A stretch of DNA of 64,000 bases from Macrostomum hystrix. Taxonomy: Eukaryota; Platyhelminthes; Macrostomidae. The notes under the pieces were generated by a model, which was not told the origin of the DNA, did not search any database, and worked only from the letters and a program-made list of their open reading frames with translations. The stretch is from assembly GCA_950097015.1 (NCBI GenBank), contig CATNEN010000009.1, forward strand, positions 1,180,501 through 1,244,500, written 5' to 3'. Below are positions 1 to 12,107 of the stretch, piece by piece (position 1 is the first letter of the stretch; each line of letters begins with the position of its first letter). Position numbers and translations under genes: made by a program.

Positions 1-61
1 CTTCGTCAGCCAGCGCGCGATCGCCGGAGTTCCTCCTGGGAGCCGCTGTCCTGATTTTAGG

Positions 62-1004
62 TCTATTAAATGTGTTTCTGGCTCTGTTGAATGTGTTTCT
101 GGCTCTGTTGAATGTGTTTCTGGCTCTGTTGAATGTGTTTCTGGCTCTGTTGAATGTGTTTCTGGCTCTGTTGAATGTGTTTCTGGCTCTGTTGAATGTG
201 TTTCTGGCTCTGTTGAATGTGTTTCTGGCTCTGTTGAATGTGTTTCTGGCTCTGTTGAATGTGTTTCTGGCTCTGTTGAATGTGTTTCTGGCTCTGTTGA
301 ATGTGTTTCTGGCTCTGTTGAATGTGTTTCTGGCTCTGTTGAATGTGTTTCTGGCTCTGTTGAATGTGTTTCTGGCTCTGTTGAATGTGTTTCTGGCTCT
401 GTTGAATGTGTTTCTGGCTCTGTTGAATGTGTTTCTGGCTCTGTTGAATGTGTTTCTGGCTCTGTTGAATGTGTTTCTGGCTCTGTTGAATGAGTTTCTG
501 GCTCTGTTGAATGTGTTTCTGGCTCTGTTGAATGTGTTTCTGGCTCTGTTGAATGTGTTTCTGGCTCTGTTGAATGAGTTTCTGGCTCTGTTGAATGTGT
601 TTCTGGCTCTGTTGAATGTGTTTCTGGCTCTGTTGAATGTGTTTCTGGCTCTGTTGAATGAGTTTCTGGCTCTGTTGAATGAGTTTCTGGCTCTGTTGAA
701 TGTGTTTCTGGCTCTGTTGAATGTGTTTCTGGCTCTGTTGAATGTGTTTCTGGCTCTGTTGAATGTGTTTCTGGCTCTGTTGAATGTGTTTCTGGCTCTG
801 TTGAATGTGTTTCTGGCTCTGTTGAATGAGTTTCTGGCTCTGTTGAATGTGTTTCTGGCTCTGTTGAATGTGTTTCTGGCTCTGTTGAATGTGTTTCTGG
901 CTCTGTTGAATGTGTTTCTGGCTCTGTTGAATGTGTTTCTGGCTCTGTTGAATGTGTTTCTGGCTCTGTTGAATGTGTTTCTGGTTCTGTTGATTGTCTG
1001 CTTT
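62..1004. repeat. 21-bp minisatellite, about 45 copies
   Basis: Near-perfect tandem array whose unit contains GTTTCTGGCTCTGTTGAAT. The commonest variant changes the T of TGTGTTT to A (TGAGTTT) and occurs in scattered single units. Because 21 is a multiple of 3 and the unit lacks a stop, it creates a false ORF of repeated VFLALLN. The last two units are degenerate (near 980-1005), which marks the right edge. Confidence 0.95.
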
Positions 1005-1383
1005 GGCTCTGAACTGAGCAACTCACCTTCACTCAACTCCAGAGCCTAGGGTGAATTCTGCAATCGATCTCGGCTGTGAAGTTGCGAGTCCCAAGAACAG
1101 CTGGTCTCACCTGAGTAGTCACTGATCTGCTCGAGTTGATCAGCTTGAAAGCGATTCTAAGAAAAAGCAGATCGCTTGCGGCTGATGAAGCCCAGCACCT
1201 GGCTGGCTGGGCGAATCGCTGCAGCTCAGCAGCACAAAGAGTCCTCAATCATGTGCATCTCATTGGCTCACCTGGACTCGCAATTTTCTGGCAATCGCTG
1301 TACAAAGTTTCGCAATGCACTACTTACCAAACAGTAGAGTAATTGTGTTTCCCAGTAAGCAGTGTTTAACAATATGTGATGAG
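1005..1383. other. Unique spacer, no gene recognised
   Basis: Non-repetitive DNA between two minisatellites. Only short overlapping ORFs on both strands are present, and none resembles a known family. Confidence 0.5.
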
Positions 1384-2975
1384 ATGGTATGACATGGGAT
1401 TTCTGTTTGATGGGATGGGATTTCTGTTGATGGGATGGGATTTCTATTGATGAGATCGGATTTCTGTTGATTGGATTTCTGTAAATGGGATGGGATTTCT
1501 GTTTGATGAGATGGGATTTCTGTTTGATGGGAATGGATTTTTTATTGGTGGGATGGGATTTTTGTTGATGGGATGGGATTTTTGTTGATCGGATGGGATT
1601 TTTGTTGATCGGATGGGATTTCAGTTGATAGGATTTCTGTATATTGGATGGGGCTTCTATTGATGAGATGGGATTTCTGTTTGATGGGATCGGATTTCTG
1701 TTGATTGGATTTCTGTAAATCGGATGGGAATTCTGTTGATGAGATGGATTTTTTGCTAATGGGATGGGAATTCTGTTGATGGAATGGGATTTCTGTTGAT
1801 GGGATCGGATTTCTGTTGATGGGATCGGATTTCTGTTGATTGGATTTCTGTAAATGGGATGGGATTTCTGTTTGATGAGATGGGATTTCTGTTTGATGGG
1901 AATGGATTTTTTATTGGTGGGATGGGATTTTTGTTGATGGGATGGGATTTTTGTTGATCGGATGGGATTTTTGTTGATCGGATGGGATTTCAGTTGATAG
2001 GATTTCTGTATATTGGATGGGGCTTCTATTGATGAGATGGGATTTCTGTTTGATGGGATCGGATTTCTGTTGATTGGATTTCTGTAAATCGGATGGGAAT
2101 TCTGTTGATGAGATGGATTTTTTGCTAATGGGATGGGAATTCTGTTGATGGAATGGGATTTCTGTTGATGGGATCGGATTTCTGTTGATGGGATCGGATT
2201 TCTGTTGATTGGATTTCTGTTGATGGGATGGGATTTCTGTTGATGGGATGGGATTTCTGTTGATGGGATGGGATTTCTGTTGATTGGATTTCTGTAAATG
2301 GGATCGGATTTCTGTTGATGGGATGGGATTTCTGTTGATTGGATTTCTGTAAATGGGATGGGATTTCTGTTGATGAGATGGGATTTCTGTTGATTGGATT
2401 TCTGTAAATCGGATGGGAATTCTGTTGATGAGATGGATTTTTTGCTAATGGGATGGGAATTCTGTTGATGGAATGGGATTTCTGTTGATGGGATCGGATT
2501 TCTGTTGATGGGATCGGATTTCTGTTGATTGGATTTCTGTTGATGGGATGGGATTTCTGTTGATTGGATTTCTGTTGATGGGATGGGATTTCTGTTGATG
2601 GGATGGGATTTCTGTTGATGGGATGGGATTTCTGTTGATGGGATGGGATTTCTGTTGATTGGATTTCTGTAAATGGGATGGGATTTCTGTTGATGGGATG
2701 GGATTTCTGTTGATTGGATTTCTGTTGATGGGATGAGATTTCTGTTGATGGGATGGGATTTCTGTTGATTGGATTTCTGTTGATGGGATGAGATTTCTGT
2801 AAATGGGATGGGATTTCCGTTGATTGGATTTCTGTAAATGGGATGGGATTTCTGTTGATGGGATGGGAGTTCTGTTGATTGGATTTCTGTAAATGGGATG
2901 GGATTTCTGTTGATGGGATGGGAATTCTGTTGATGGGATGGGAATTCTGTTGATGGGATGGGAATTCTGTTGATG
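1384..2975. repeat. 20-bp minisatellite with 15-bp variant units and a 369-bp higher-order repeat
   Basis: The core unit is GATGGGATGGGATTTCTGTT, with a shorter variant containing GATTGGATTTCTGT. Segments of several units are duplicated: the block starting near 1501 recurs at about 1870 (offset 369 bp), including rare variants such as the TTTTTTATTGG unit. A partial third copy of its right part lies near 2390-2530. The minus-strand ORF of about 590 codons across it is a repeat artefact. Confidence 0.93.
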
Positions 2976-3535
2976 GGAATTGTATCACACACGCATGTGT
3001 ATTTCACGATGTGTAACAACTTTAATGTTTGTATATGCATCAAGCTCATTTTCTTTAGCTAAAAATTCTTAATGAGTTGAGCTCAAATTAAAGAAAAAAA
3101 GAAGATTTCATGCTTATCACTGCCCTAGAAAGTAGTGAGGCAGGCATGTAGCTACTGTTTAGTATCGATTTCCTCTGCAAATGAATCGAATAAGAAATAA
3201 TATCACTAACGCATGAGAATGCAGGTCTATATGAAAACGAATTCTTGTTACGCATGGCTAATTGAAAGAATTAATTTGTGTACAAGGAATTACCCTTCAA
3301 TTTGGCTTGCTACTGGAATAAAAATTTGGAAATGAGAACAATGGCGAGTGTCATTGGCGGATCATCAGAAAATGGATAAAACTCAACAGCAATTGAAATA
3401 ATCCTTTTGACTCTCATAGATATTTCTAAGGAAAGCTTGGACCAATTAGATAAATAATTGCTAATTAACAAAACAAATTGTTGAAACCAAGTGTCAATTT
3501 CTATTCTCGCCTGCACCTGCTAGACTCTTGAGAGT
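2976..3535. other. AT-rich unique spacer downstream of the EEP-like gene
   Basis: Low-GC, non-repetitive DNA on the 3' side of the minus-strand gene that ends at 3536. It would hold that gene's 3' UTR. No convincing minus-strand AATAAA was found within about 100 bases of the stop. Nothing else is recognised. Confidence 0.4.
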
Positions 3536-4600
3536 TCATTCCTCTCTGCTCGGGGTGAATCGAACCTCTGCCCAGATCGGAGCATGAGTCGTGTATTCCT
3601 CGACTTGCATCTCATTCATTATCTTCTTGGCGCCGAAGCTGGCCGATCCCTTAGATCGCTGATCAATCAGGGCGAAGTTGTCGATCACCTCAGTTTCGGC
3701 CTCGTTTGTATAACCTTCGATGAAAGCTAGCTTAGATTGGTCGATTGGGATTGTCAAATCCTTGAATTCATCTTCAATTTTCTGTGGCGTCATGTTCCAA
3801 TCGCCACCAATGATGACCAAGTCTGCATCCTTACAGCATTCCTTAATAGCTTTTTTAATGCAGCCATAAGCCGTTTGTTTGCCTTTCGTGCGTGGCAGAT
3901 GCACAGAGAAGTAGGCCAAGAGCATATTGTTCGCTTTCATCTTGAGCTTCGTTAAGAGATAGCGGCCTTCGTCGGAGGCGGGATAATTGGATTGCAATTC
4001 CCAGATATCTTTGTTGTAGGCTGTGACTATTCTATCTGCAGATTTATCATTGAAACAGTGCGAATGCTCAGTCCAACTTTTACCTAAATTTTCACAAAAA
4101 CTTGTTAGCGCAAGTCTGCCACTCCACTCAGAAATCGTAACTATGCTGGGTTGTACTTTATCGGGCACAAGTTCTGCCGCCTCCATCGCCTCCCGCATTG
4201 CAGTCTCGGAATGCTCTGTAGCACTTTTTGCTGCCTCCTGTGCCGCCTGCCATGACACTGAAGCCGCCTCCTTTGCTGCCTTGTTTGCCTTTTTCCATTT
4301 TGCTTTAACTGTTGCATCTTGTGCCGCAGTGGTCTCATTTGCTGCCTTCTTAGCAGCCTCAATAGCCTTCGTAGCAGCCTCGATAGCCGCCTTCGCCTGC
4401 CTGGACGCATGCTGTGAGACGTGCAAAGCCGTCAGGGCTTCCGCCTTCTTCGGCAAGGCTGCCTGCGCTGCCGCCAGCTTTGCAATTTCGTGCAGTCCAC
4501 CGGCCAGTTTGTCGCCTTTCAGTTGCTCTTTTCGTTTTGAAGCATCCGCGTTGATGGCCAGGGCCATGAACTTGACGTCTTTGCGTTCGCCGTCCGCCAT
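3536..4600 (-). CDS. EEP-fold (endonuclease/exonuclease/phosphatase-like) protein with inserted Ala/Lys-rich coiled coil
   Basis: Intact, intronless ORF of 354 codons. What is seen: residues 9-17 (VKFMALAIN) look like the first EEP strand that ends in Asn. Residues about 30-145 are an Ala/Lys/Glu-rich heptad-like helix. IVTISEW (Glu158) is a candidate for the catalytic Glu. FSVHLP (His234), IIGGDWN (Asp267, Asn269), DNFALID (Asp307/Asp313) and TTHAPIW (His339) follow in family order. In known EEP enzymes the last motif is usually Ser-Asp-His; here Thr replaces Asp, so catalysis may be weakened. The ATG is the first in frame, because a TGA lies six bases upstream on the minus strand. A TTATCATTATCAAG sequence just before it could be a 3' splice site, placing the 13-bp array at 4650 in an upstream 5' UTR intron. 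Known family substrates include nucleic acids and phospholipids; the substrate here is not inferable. It could be a domesticated retroelement endonuclease or a retrocopy. Confidence 0.6.
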   Translation of the reverse strand: MADGERKDVKFMALAINADASKRKEQLKGDKLAGGLHEIAKLAAAQAALPKKAEALTALHVSQHASRQAKAAIEAATKAIEAAKKAANETTAAQDATVKAKWKKANKAAKEAASVSWQAAQEAAKSATEHSETAMREAMEAAELVPDKVQPSIVTISEWSGRLALTSFCENLGKSWTEHSHCFNDKSADRIVTAYNKDIWELQSNYPASDEGRYLLTKLKMKANNMLLAYFSVHLPRTKGKQTAYGCIKKAIKECCKDADLVIIGGDWNMTPQKIEDEFKDLTIPIDQSKLAFIEGYTNEAETEVIDNFALIDQRSKGSASFGAKKIMNEMQVEEYTTHAPIWAEVRFTPSREE

Positions 4601-4649
4601 CCTTCAACCTTGATAATGATAAAATGCGGGTCAGTCAGGCCGTCCCTGA

Positions 4650-4876
4650 CCCCAGTCCCTGATTCCAGTCCCTGATCCCAGTCCCTGATCCCAGTCCCTG
4701 ATCCCAGTCCCTGATCCCAGTCCCTGATCCCAGTCCCTGATCCCAGTCCCTGATCCCGATCCCAGTCCCTGATCCCAGTCCCTGATCCCAGTCCCTGATC
4801 CCAGTCCCAGATCCCAGTCCCTGATCCCAGTCCCTGATCCCAGTCCCTGATCCCAGTCCCTGATCCCAATCCCTCA
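4650..4876. repeat. 13-bp minisatellite, array A (about 17 copies)
   Basis: Tandem unit TGATCCCAGTCCC. It lies immediately upstream (minus-strand sense) of the EEP-like ORF. The same unit recurs about 840 bp to the right as array B. Confidence 0.95.
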
Positions 4877-5712
4877 CCAAAGGCAGCCAGTCAGCAGGGC
4901 AGTCCACTCAGATTAGCTGTCAGCAATTGTCGACTCGGCACAGCAACTGGGAGTGTCCAGGCGCAGCTCAGAAGTGGCCAAGCGAATTCTGCCTGTTCGC
5001 TCATATACTCGCATACCCGCAGCATTTCGCCGCGCGGGACAGCTGAATCTTCACTCACGGCTGCAGCGCAGGAGAGGGGACGGTCGGAGACGGTCAGTCC
5101 CTCTGATCCAAGCCAGCGGGCAGCAGCTCGGCACAATAGCTGGGGCACCCAGTAGAGTAGTATTGAAGACTGGACTTCCTCGTCTTCCCCACTGCTTTCC
5201 AACTCCTTTAGTATTTTGTAGCTAGAAATAAAACACAATTTCGGTGCGCGCAACTCAAAGCCAACCCGCGTTCCAAGCAGCCGCCAGCTGCTACCACAAG
5301 CCCCAAGTCGCCTTGCTGAAAATGACTGCCTTTACGAGCTTCCATGCAATCGATTCTCTCCATGCACTCGCTTGAAGCATTTTTTCCTTTGAAGCCGTCT
5401 AAGCACTTCCGTGTCCCTGGATCTCGCTGCTAACACAGTAACATCTTGAACTAGCAATCGCAGAATGTGAGCGGCGAGTCTCAGAGGGTCTCAGATGCGA
5501 TGCTGCAGGCCACTCGCTGTCTCAAAAGTGCACCAGAAGAAGGGGAGCATCGATCTAAGACAAATGACGAGTAACAGTCTGTGAGCTCAACAGAGCAATG
5601 CAGTACATCCAGTATGTGCAGGGCCCCACGTTGAAAGTCTGATGCCGTATTACTGGGGCTGGCGCTGAATGCAGTCCAGGGCGGCACCGAGTATCGCGTC
5701 GTGTGTCCGGCC
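4877..5712. other. Unique spacer between the two 13-bp arrays
   Basis: Non-repetitive, moderately GC-rich DNA. ORFs of up to 120 codons overlap on both strands with no family resemblance. It may contain the promoter or 5' UTR of the minus-strand gene, but no specific element was identified. Confidence 0.4.
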
Positions 5713-6395
5713 CAATCCCAGTCCCTGATCCCAGTCCCTGATCCCAGTCCCTGATCCCAGTCCCTGATCCCAGTCCCTGATCCCAGTCCCTGATCCCAGT
5801 CCCTGATCCCAGTCCCTGATCCCAGTCCCTGATCCCAGTCCCTGATCCCAGTCCCTGATCCCAGTCCCTGATCCCAGTCCCTGATCCCAGTCCCTGATCC
5901 CAGTCCCTGATCCCAGTCCCTGATCCCAGTCCCTGATCCCAGTCCCTGATCCCAGTCCCTGATCCCAGTCCCTGATCCCAGTCCCTGATCCCAGTCCCTG
6001 ATCCCAGTCCCTGATCCCAGTCCCTGATCCCAGTCCCTGATCCCAGTCCCTGATCCCAGTCCCTGATCCCAGTCCCTGATCCCAGTCCCTGATCCCAGTC
6101 CCTGATCCCAGTCCCTGATCCCAGTCCCTGATCCCAGTCCCTGATCCCAGTCCCTGATCCCAGTCCCTGATCCCACTCTTTGATCTCAGTCCGAGATCCC
6201 AGTCCCTGATCCCAGTCCGTAGTCCCATTCTCTGATCCCAGTCCCCAATCCCAGTCCCTGATCCCAGTCCCTGATCCCAGTCCCTGATCCCAGTCCCTGA
6301 TCCCAGTCCCTGATCCCAGTCCCTGATCCCAGTCCCTGATCCCAGTCCCTGATCCCAGTCCCTGATCCCAGTCCCTGATCCCAGCCCCTGATCCC
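5713..6395. repeat. 13-bp minisatellite, array B (about 52 copies)
   Basis: Same TGATCCCAGTCCC unit and same orientation as array A. Nearly perfect, except for a degenerate patch at about 6175-6250 with changed units. Confidence 0.95.
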
Positions 6396-6871
6396 TGGAG
6401 CTAATCGAGGCAAGTAATAAACTAAACTTAGACCCAGATGGAGTTCAGATCATTTATTTAAAAAAAATATTTTATAAAACTCACCAAAATGAATTGCGCG
6501 AGTCCACTTAGAACGCTTTGGCAACAAGATTCAGAAGCAAGTCACAATTATGGCCTCCGTCTCAGCCCATAGTTTTATAGATCAAGCATGAAAAAATGTT
6601 CTTTTCTGAGCTGAAGTCCTGTCGCTATGGACTCAAGAGCAATTCTATTTAGCCACACTGGCGGAGGGCTGGGCCAGTAAGGCCAGCCCAGTTTCCTAGG
6701 CCAGTAAGGAAATCTGTTCGGGAGCCCAGAAAATGCTGCACAAGCTGTACACCGGGATGAGAAATCGGAGTGAGCTGAGCATCTTGTTATATTACACTGG
6801 TACTGTGAAAGGACTTGGAACCTCCCCTTTGCCGGAGGACTTGTTGCCCGGGCAACAGCCGGTCGCCTGGG
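6396..6871. other. Unique spacer
   Basis: Non-repetitive sequence with no recognisable gene. It separates the 13-bp and 11-bp arrays. Confidence 0.4.
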
Positions 6872-8776
6872 CCTCTATGTAGGATTCATGTAGGATTCTT
6901 GTAGGATTCTTGTAGGATTATTGCAGGATTCTTGTAGGATTCTTGTAGGATTATTGCAGGATTCTTGTAGGATTCTTGTAGGATTCTTGTAGGATACTAG
7001 CAGGATTCTTGTAGGATTATTGCAGGATTCTTGTAGGATTCTTGTAGGATTATTGCAGGATTCCTGTAGGATTCTTGTAGGATTCTTGTAGGATACTAGT
7101 AGGATTCTTGTAGGATTATTGCAGGATTCTTGTAGGATTCTTGTAGGATTATTGCAGGATTCTTGTAGGATTATTGCAGGATTCTTGTAGGATTATTGCA
7201 GGATTCTTGTAGGATTATTGCAGGATTCTTGTAGGATTCTTGTAGGATTATTGCAGGATTCTTGTAGGATTCTTGTAGGATTCTTGTAGGATACTAGTAG
7301 GATTCTTGTAGGATTATTGCAGGATTCTTGTAGGATTCTTGTAGGATTCTTGTAGGATTATTGTAGGATTCTTGTAGGATTCTTGTAGGATTCTTGTAGG
7401 ATTCTTGTAGGATTCTTGTAGGATTCTTGTAGGATTATTGCAGGATTCTTGTAGGATTCTTGTAGGATTTTTGCAGGATTCTTGTAGGATTCTTGTAGGA
7501 TTATTGTAGGATACTAGCAGGATTCTTGTAGGATTATTGCAGGATTCTTGTACGATTCTTGTAGGATTCTTGTAGGATTCTTGTAGGATTCTTGTAGGAT
7601 ACTAGCAGGATTCTTGTAGGATTATTGCAGGATTATTGTAGGATTCTTGTAGGATTCTTGTAGGATTCTTGTAGGATTCTTGTAGGATTCTTGTAGGATT
7701 CTTGTAGGATTCTTGTAGGATACTAGTAGGATTCTTGTAGGATACTAGTAGGATTCTTGTAGGATTATTGCAGGATTCTTGTAGGATTCTTGTAGGATTA
7801 TTGTAGGATTATTGTAGGATTCTTGTAGGATTCTTGTAGGATTCTTGTAGGATTATTGTAGGATTCTTGTAGGATTCTTGTAGGATTCTTGTAGGATTAT
7901 TGCAGGATTCTTGTAGGATTCTTGTAGGATTATTGCAGGATTCTTGTAGGATTCTTGTAGGATTATTGCAGGATTCTTGTAGGATTCTTGTAGGATTATT
8001 GTAGGATACTAGCAGGATTCTTGTAGGATTATTGCAGGATTCTTGTAGGATTCTTGTAGGATTCTTGTAGGATTCTTGTAGGATTCTTGTAGGATACTAG
8101 TAGGATTCTTGTAGGATTCTTGTAGGATTATTGTAGGATACTAGCAGGATTCTTGTAGGATTATTGCAGGATTCTTGTAGGATTCTTGTAGGATTCTTGT
8201 AGGATTCTTGTAGGATTATTGTAGGATACTAGCAGGATTCTTGTAGGATTATTGCAGGATTCTTGTAGGATTCTTGTAGGATTCTTGTAGGATTCTTGTA
8301 GGATTCTTGTAGGATACTAGTAGGATTCTTGTAGGATACTAGCAGGATTCTTGTAGGATTATTGCAGGATTCTTGTAGGATTCTTGTAGGATTCTTGTAG
8401 GATTCTTGTAGGATTCTTGTAGGATTCTTGTAGGATTCTTGTAGGATTCTTGTAGGATACTAGTAGGATTCTTGTAGGATACTAGTAGGATTCTTGTAGG
8501 ATTATTGCAGGATTCTTGTAGGATTCTTGTAGGATTATTGTAGGATTATTGTAGGATTCTTGTAGGATTCTTGTAGGATTCTTGTAGGATTATTGTAGGA
8601 TTCTTGTAGGATTCTTGTAGGATTCTTGTAGGATTATTGCAGGATTCTTGTAGGATTCTTGTAGGATTATTGCAGGATTCTTGTAGGATTCTTGTAGGAT
8701 TATTGCAGGATTCTTGTAGGATTCTTGTAGGATTATTGTAGGATACTAGCAGGATTCTTGAAGGATTATTGTAGGA
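6872..8776. repeat. 11-bp minisatellite (about 170 copies) with a 737-bp internal duplication
   Basis: Base unit AGGATTCTTGT, with recurrent variants AGGATTATTGC, AGGATTATTGT and AGGATACTAGC/T. The order of variants is itself duplicated: the double ATACTAGTAGG marker near 7721 recurs near 8458. That offset is 737 bp, exactly 67 units, and the variant order matches for about 400 bp around it. Confidence 0.95.
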
Positions 8777-10134
8777 CTTATGGGGGTATGGGCGGGGTGG
8801 GCGAACAGTTGGTGAAGGGGTGGCTGGGGAGCGGTCGTCAAGGTAAAATAATAAACTGGAAACAGAGTGGGGACATTGTAATCGGATGCAGGCAGAGGAT
8901 TGAGGTGGCTGAGGAGCGGTTGTCTAGGCGACACAACAGACGCATACAGAAGAGCGGGAAACCAGTTGGAAGAATCCTTGCCGCCCAAGGACAATAGCCC
9001 CATGTGAATAGGAGAGTGGGTTGCCTGTCAGCTTAGAAGACCATTGAGTCACACAGCATTTTGCTCTGGGCTGCGTTCTGGGAGCGGGAAAGAGGGAACA
9101 AATGAACCTGAGGAGAGGCCTGGCTGGCATCCATTATACTTAGCAATGTAAAGTACAGAAGTGTTGGCTGAAAGGCGGGATGAGCAAACGCTCTGCAACC
9201 TGTCACCATGGAAACGGGCATCCAGGGGAGAGAGGTGCCGCGCAGCCAGTCTTCTCCGTTTCCTGGGCAGCATTGTGACTGCCGTCCTTTCATCACTGGA
9301 TATGCCCGGTACATCACAGGATATGCCCGGTACATCACAGGATATGCCTGGTACATCACAGGATATGCCCGGTACATCACAGCATATACCCGGCACATCA
9401 CACGATTCATATTCAAAGATGCGGCCACAAGCCTTTACACATATTGAGAGCCCGTACTAGTAAGCTGAAACGAGACAAAGATTGGATGATGTAGGCAACA
9501 AACAATGAGAGGCTTGCCAGCCAGCCATTGTATGTGGCTTATTTGTCTGTTACTATGGACAGTGAACAGCCCTTTCTGCGGCAGTTTTCATTGTGTTAGG
9601 AGAAGCAGCCCATTGTCCGGACCGCTATAGGCTGACTGGCTGTCAGATGTCTTATAAAATTATTTGAAAACCTGGAACAAAGAAGTAAAAAAGAGACACG
9701 CATGATGTGGAAAATTAGTTTATAAAATGAAAACGCCACCAAAAATACAAAGCCTCATTTACAGAGAAGAAGCCAGAATAACAATGGGCCCTCCTGGAGG
9801 CCCGGCTGGAGATGAAAAGCGGTGGCAGAGCGAAGGCAACAGGCGGGGAGGTCAGCAGAAGTAAAGAACTGTGCCAATGCTTGTGTTGCTAATAGAGCCA
9901 CCCTACTGGGGAACTTTATTCATCTGTTCAGAAACATTCGCACACCTTTTACATTTTGTTCATCTTTCATTTTGTCTTACTAATCCCGATTAAATATCTG
10001 GAACGGACAATTGAAGTTGTTCATTGCGAGGTATTTCCTGAACAATTGACTTTTGGTCGTCACTCAATAAAACACAACGCATGAAAAATATATTTAGAAA
10101 ACCAAGAGGATCATGAGCCGTTTCGTCGTGAGCA
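8777..10134. other. Unique spacer with one small array
   Basis: Mostly non-repetitive DNA with no gene recognised. It contains a five-copy 21-bp repeat at about 9297-9403. The overlapping ORFs of 70-130 codons on both strands look like chance and repeat products. Confidence 0.4.
9297..9403. repeat. Short 21-bp repeat, five copies
   Basis: Five tandem units containing ATATGCCCGGTACATCACAG. The later copies diverge (ATACCCGGCACATCACA). Confidence 0.9.
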
Positions 10135-12050
10135 GTAGGGATTCCCATTCTTCCCCTACCCCAAGGATTCCCATTCTTCCTTCACCTTCCCCAGGGATTT
10201 TCATTCTTCCCCTACCCCAAGGATTCCCATTCTTCCCCCTACCCAAAGGATTCCCATTCTTCTGCTACACCAGGGATTCCCATTCTTCTACTACACCAGG
10301 GATTCCCATTCTTCTCCTTACACCAGGGATTCCCATTCTTCTACTACACCAGGGATTCCCATTCTTCTACTACACCAGGGATTCCCATTCTTCTACTTAC
10401 ACCAGGGATTCCCATTCTTCTACTTACACCAGGGATTCCCATTCTTCTACTACACCAGGGATTCCCATTCTTCTACTACACCAGGGATTCCCATTCTTCT
10501 ACTTACACCAGGGATTCCCATTCTTCTACTACACCAGGGATTCCCATTCTTCTACTTACACCAGGGATTCCCATTCTTCTGCTACACCAGGGATTCCCAT
10601 TCTTCTACTTACACCAGGGATTCCCATTCTTCTACTACACCAGGGATTCCCATTCTTCTACTACACCAGGGATTCCCATTCTTCTACTACACCAGGGATT
10701 CCCATTCTTCTACTACACCAGGGATTCCCATTCTTCTACTACACCAGGGATTCCCATTCTTCTACTACACCAGGGATTCCCATTCTTCTACTACACCAGG
10801 GATTCCCATTCTTCTACTACACCAGGGATTCCCATTCTTCTTCTACACCAGGGATTCTCATTCTTCCCCTACCCCAAGGATTCCCATTCTTCTTCTACAC
10901 CAGGGATTCTCATTCTTCCCCTACCCCAAAGATTCCCATTCTTCTTCTACACCAGGGATTCCCATTCTTCCCCTACCCCAAGAATTCCCATTCTTCCCCT
11001 ACCCCAGGGATTCCCATTCTTCTACTACACCAGGGATTCCCATTCTTCCCCTACCCCAGGGATTCCCATTCTTCTACTACACCAGGGATTCCCATTCTTC
11101 CCCTACCCAAGGATTCCCATTCTTCTACTACACCAAGGATTCCCATTCTTCTACTACCCCAGGGATTCCCATTCTTCTACTACACCAGGGATTCCCATTC
11201 TTCCCCTACCCCAAGGATTCCCATTCTTCCCCTACACCAAGGATTCCCAATCTTCCTCTACCCCAGGGATTCCCATTCTTCTACTACACCAGGGATTCCC
11301 ATTCTTCCCCTTACATCAGGAATTACCATTCTTCTCCTTCCGCGGGGATTTCCGATTTTCTCCCTACCCCAAGGATTCCCATTTTTCCCCTACACCAGGG
11401 ATTAAAACTCTTCCCCTTCCCTATGGATTTCCATTATTCTCCTTCCCCAGTGATTCCCATTCTTCGCCCTACCCCAGAGATTCCCATTCTTCTGCTACAC
11501 CAGGGATTCCCATTCTTCCCCTACCCCAAGGATTCCCATACTTCCTTCTCCTTCCCCAGGGATTTCCATTCTTCTCCTTCCGCAGGGATTCCCATTTTTC
11601 TCCCTTCTTCAGGGATTCCCATTCTTCCCCTACCCCAAGGATTCCCATTTTTCTTCTACACCAGGGATTCCCATTCCTCTCCCTACACCAGGGATTCTCA
11701 TTCTTCCCCTACCCCAAGGATTCCCATTCTTCTGCTACACCAGGGATTCCCATTCTTCCCCTACCCCAAGGATTCCCATACTTCCTTCTCCTTCCCCAGG
11801 GATTTCCATTCTTCTCCTTCCGCAGGGATTCCCATTTTTCTCCCTTCTTTAGGGATTCTCATTCTTCCCCTACCCCAAGGATTCCCATTCTTCTCCTTCC
11901 TCAGGGATTTCTGTTCGGTTGTTCTCCCTACCCCAAGGATTCCCATTCTTCTACTACACCAGGGATTCTCATTCTTCTACTACACCAGGGATTCTCATTC
12001 TTCTACTACACCAGGGATTCCTATTATTCCCCTACGCCTGGGATTTCCCC
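10135..12050. repeat. 26-bp minisatellite, about 70 copies, diverging to the right
   Basis: The unit contains GGGATTCCCATTCTTCTACT followed by ACACCA. The left and middle parts are homogeneous. From about 10850 rightwards, units mix CCCCTACCCCAA and TCCTTCCGCAGG variants. A block near 11480-11640 is duplicated near 11720-11880. All three frames stay open, giving spurious ORFs of up to 430 codons. Confidence 0.94.
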
Positions 12051-12107
12051 AGCAGGTGAGGCAGGGCGGTCGAAATCCATCGAGGCAGCAGCGACGACAG
12101 GGCTGTT

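Noticed and set aside
1268-3049. 593-codon minus-strand ORF of HPINRNPIPSTE-type repeats
   Set aside because: It follows a 20-bp tandem repeat lacking stops, so all frames stay open. Composition tracks the DNA repeat, and no start context or domain is present.
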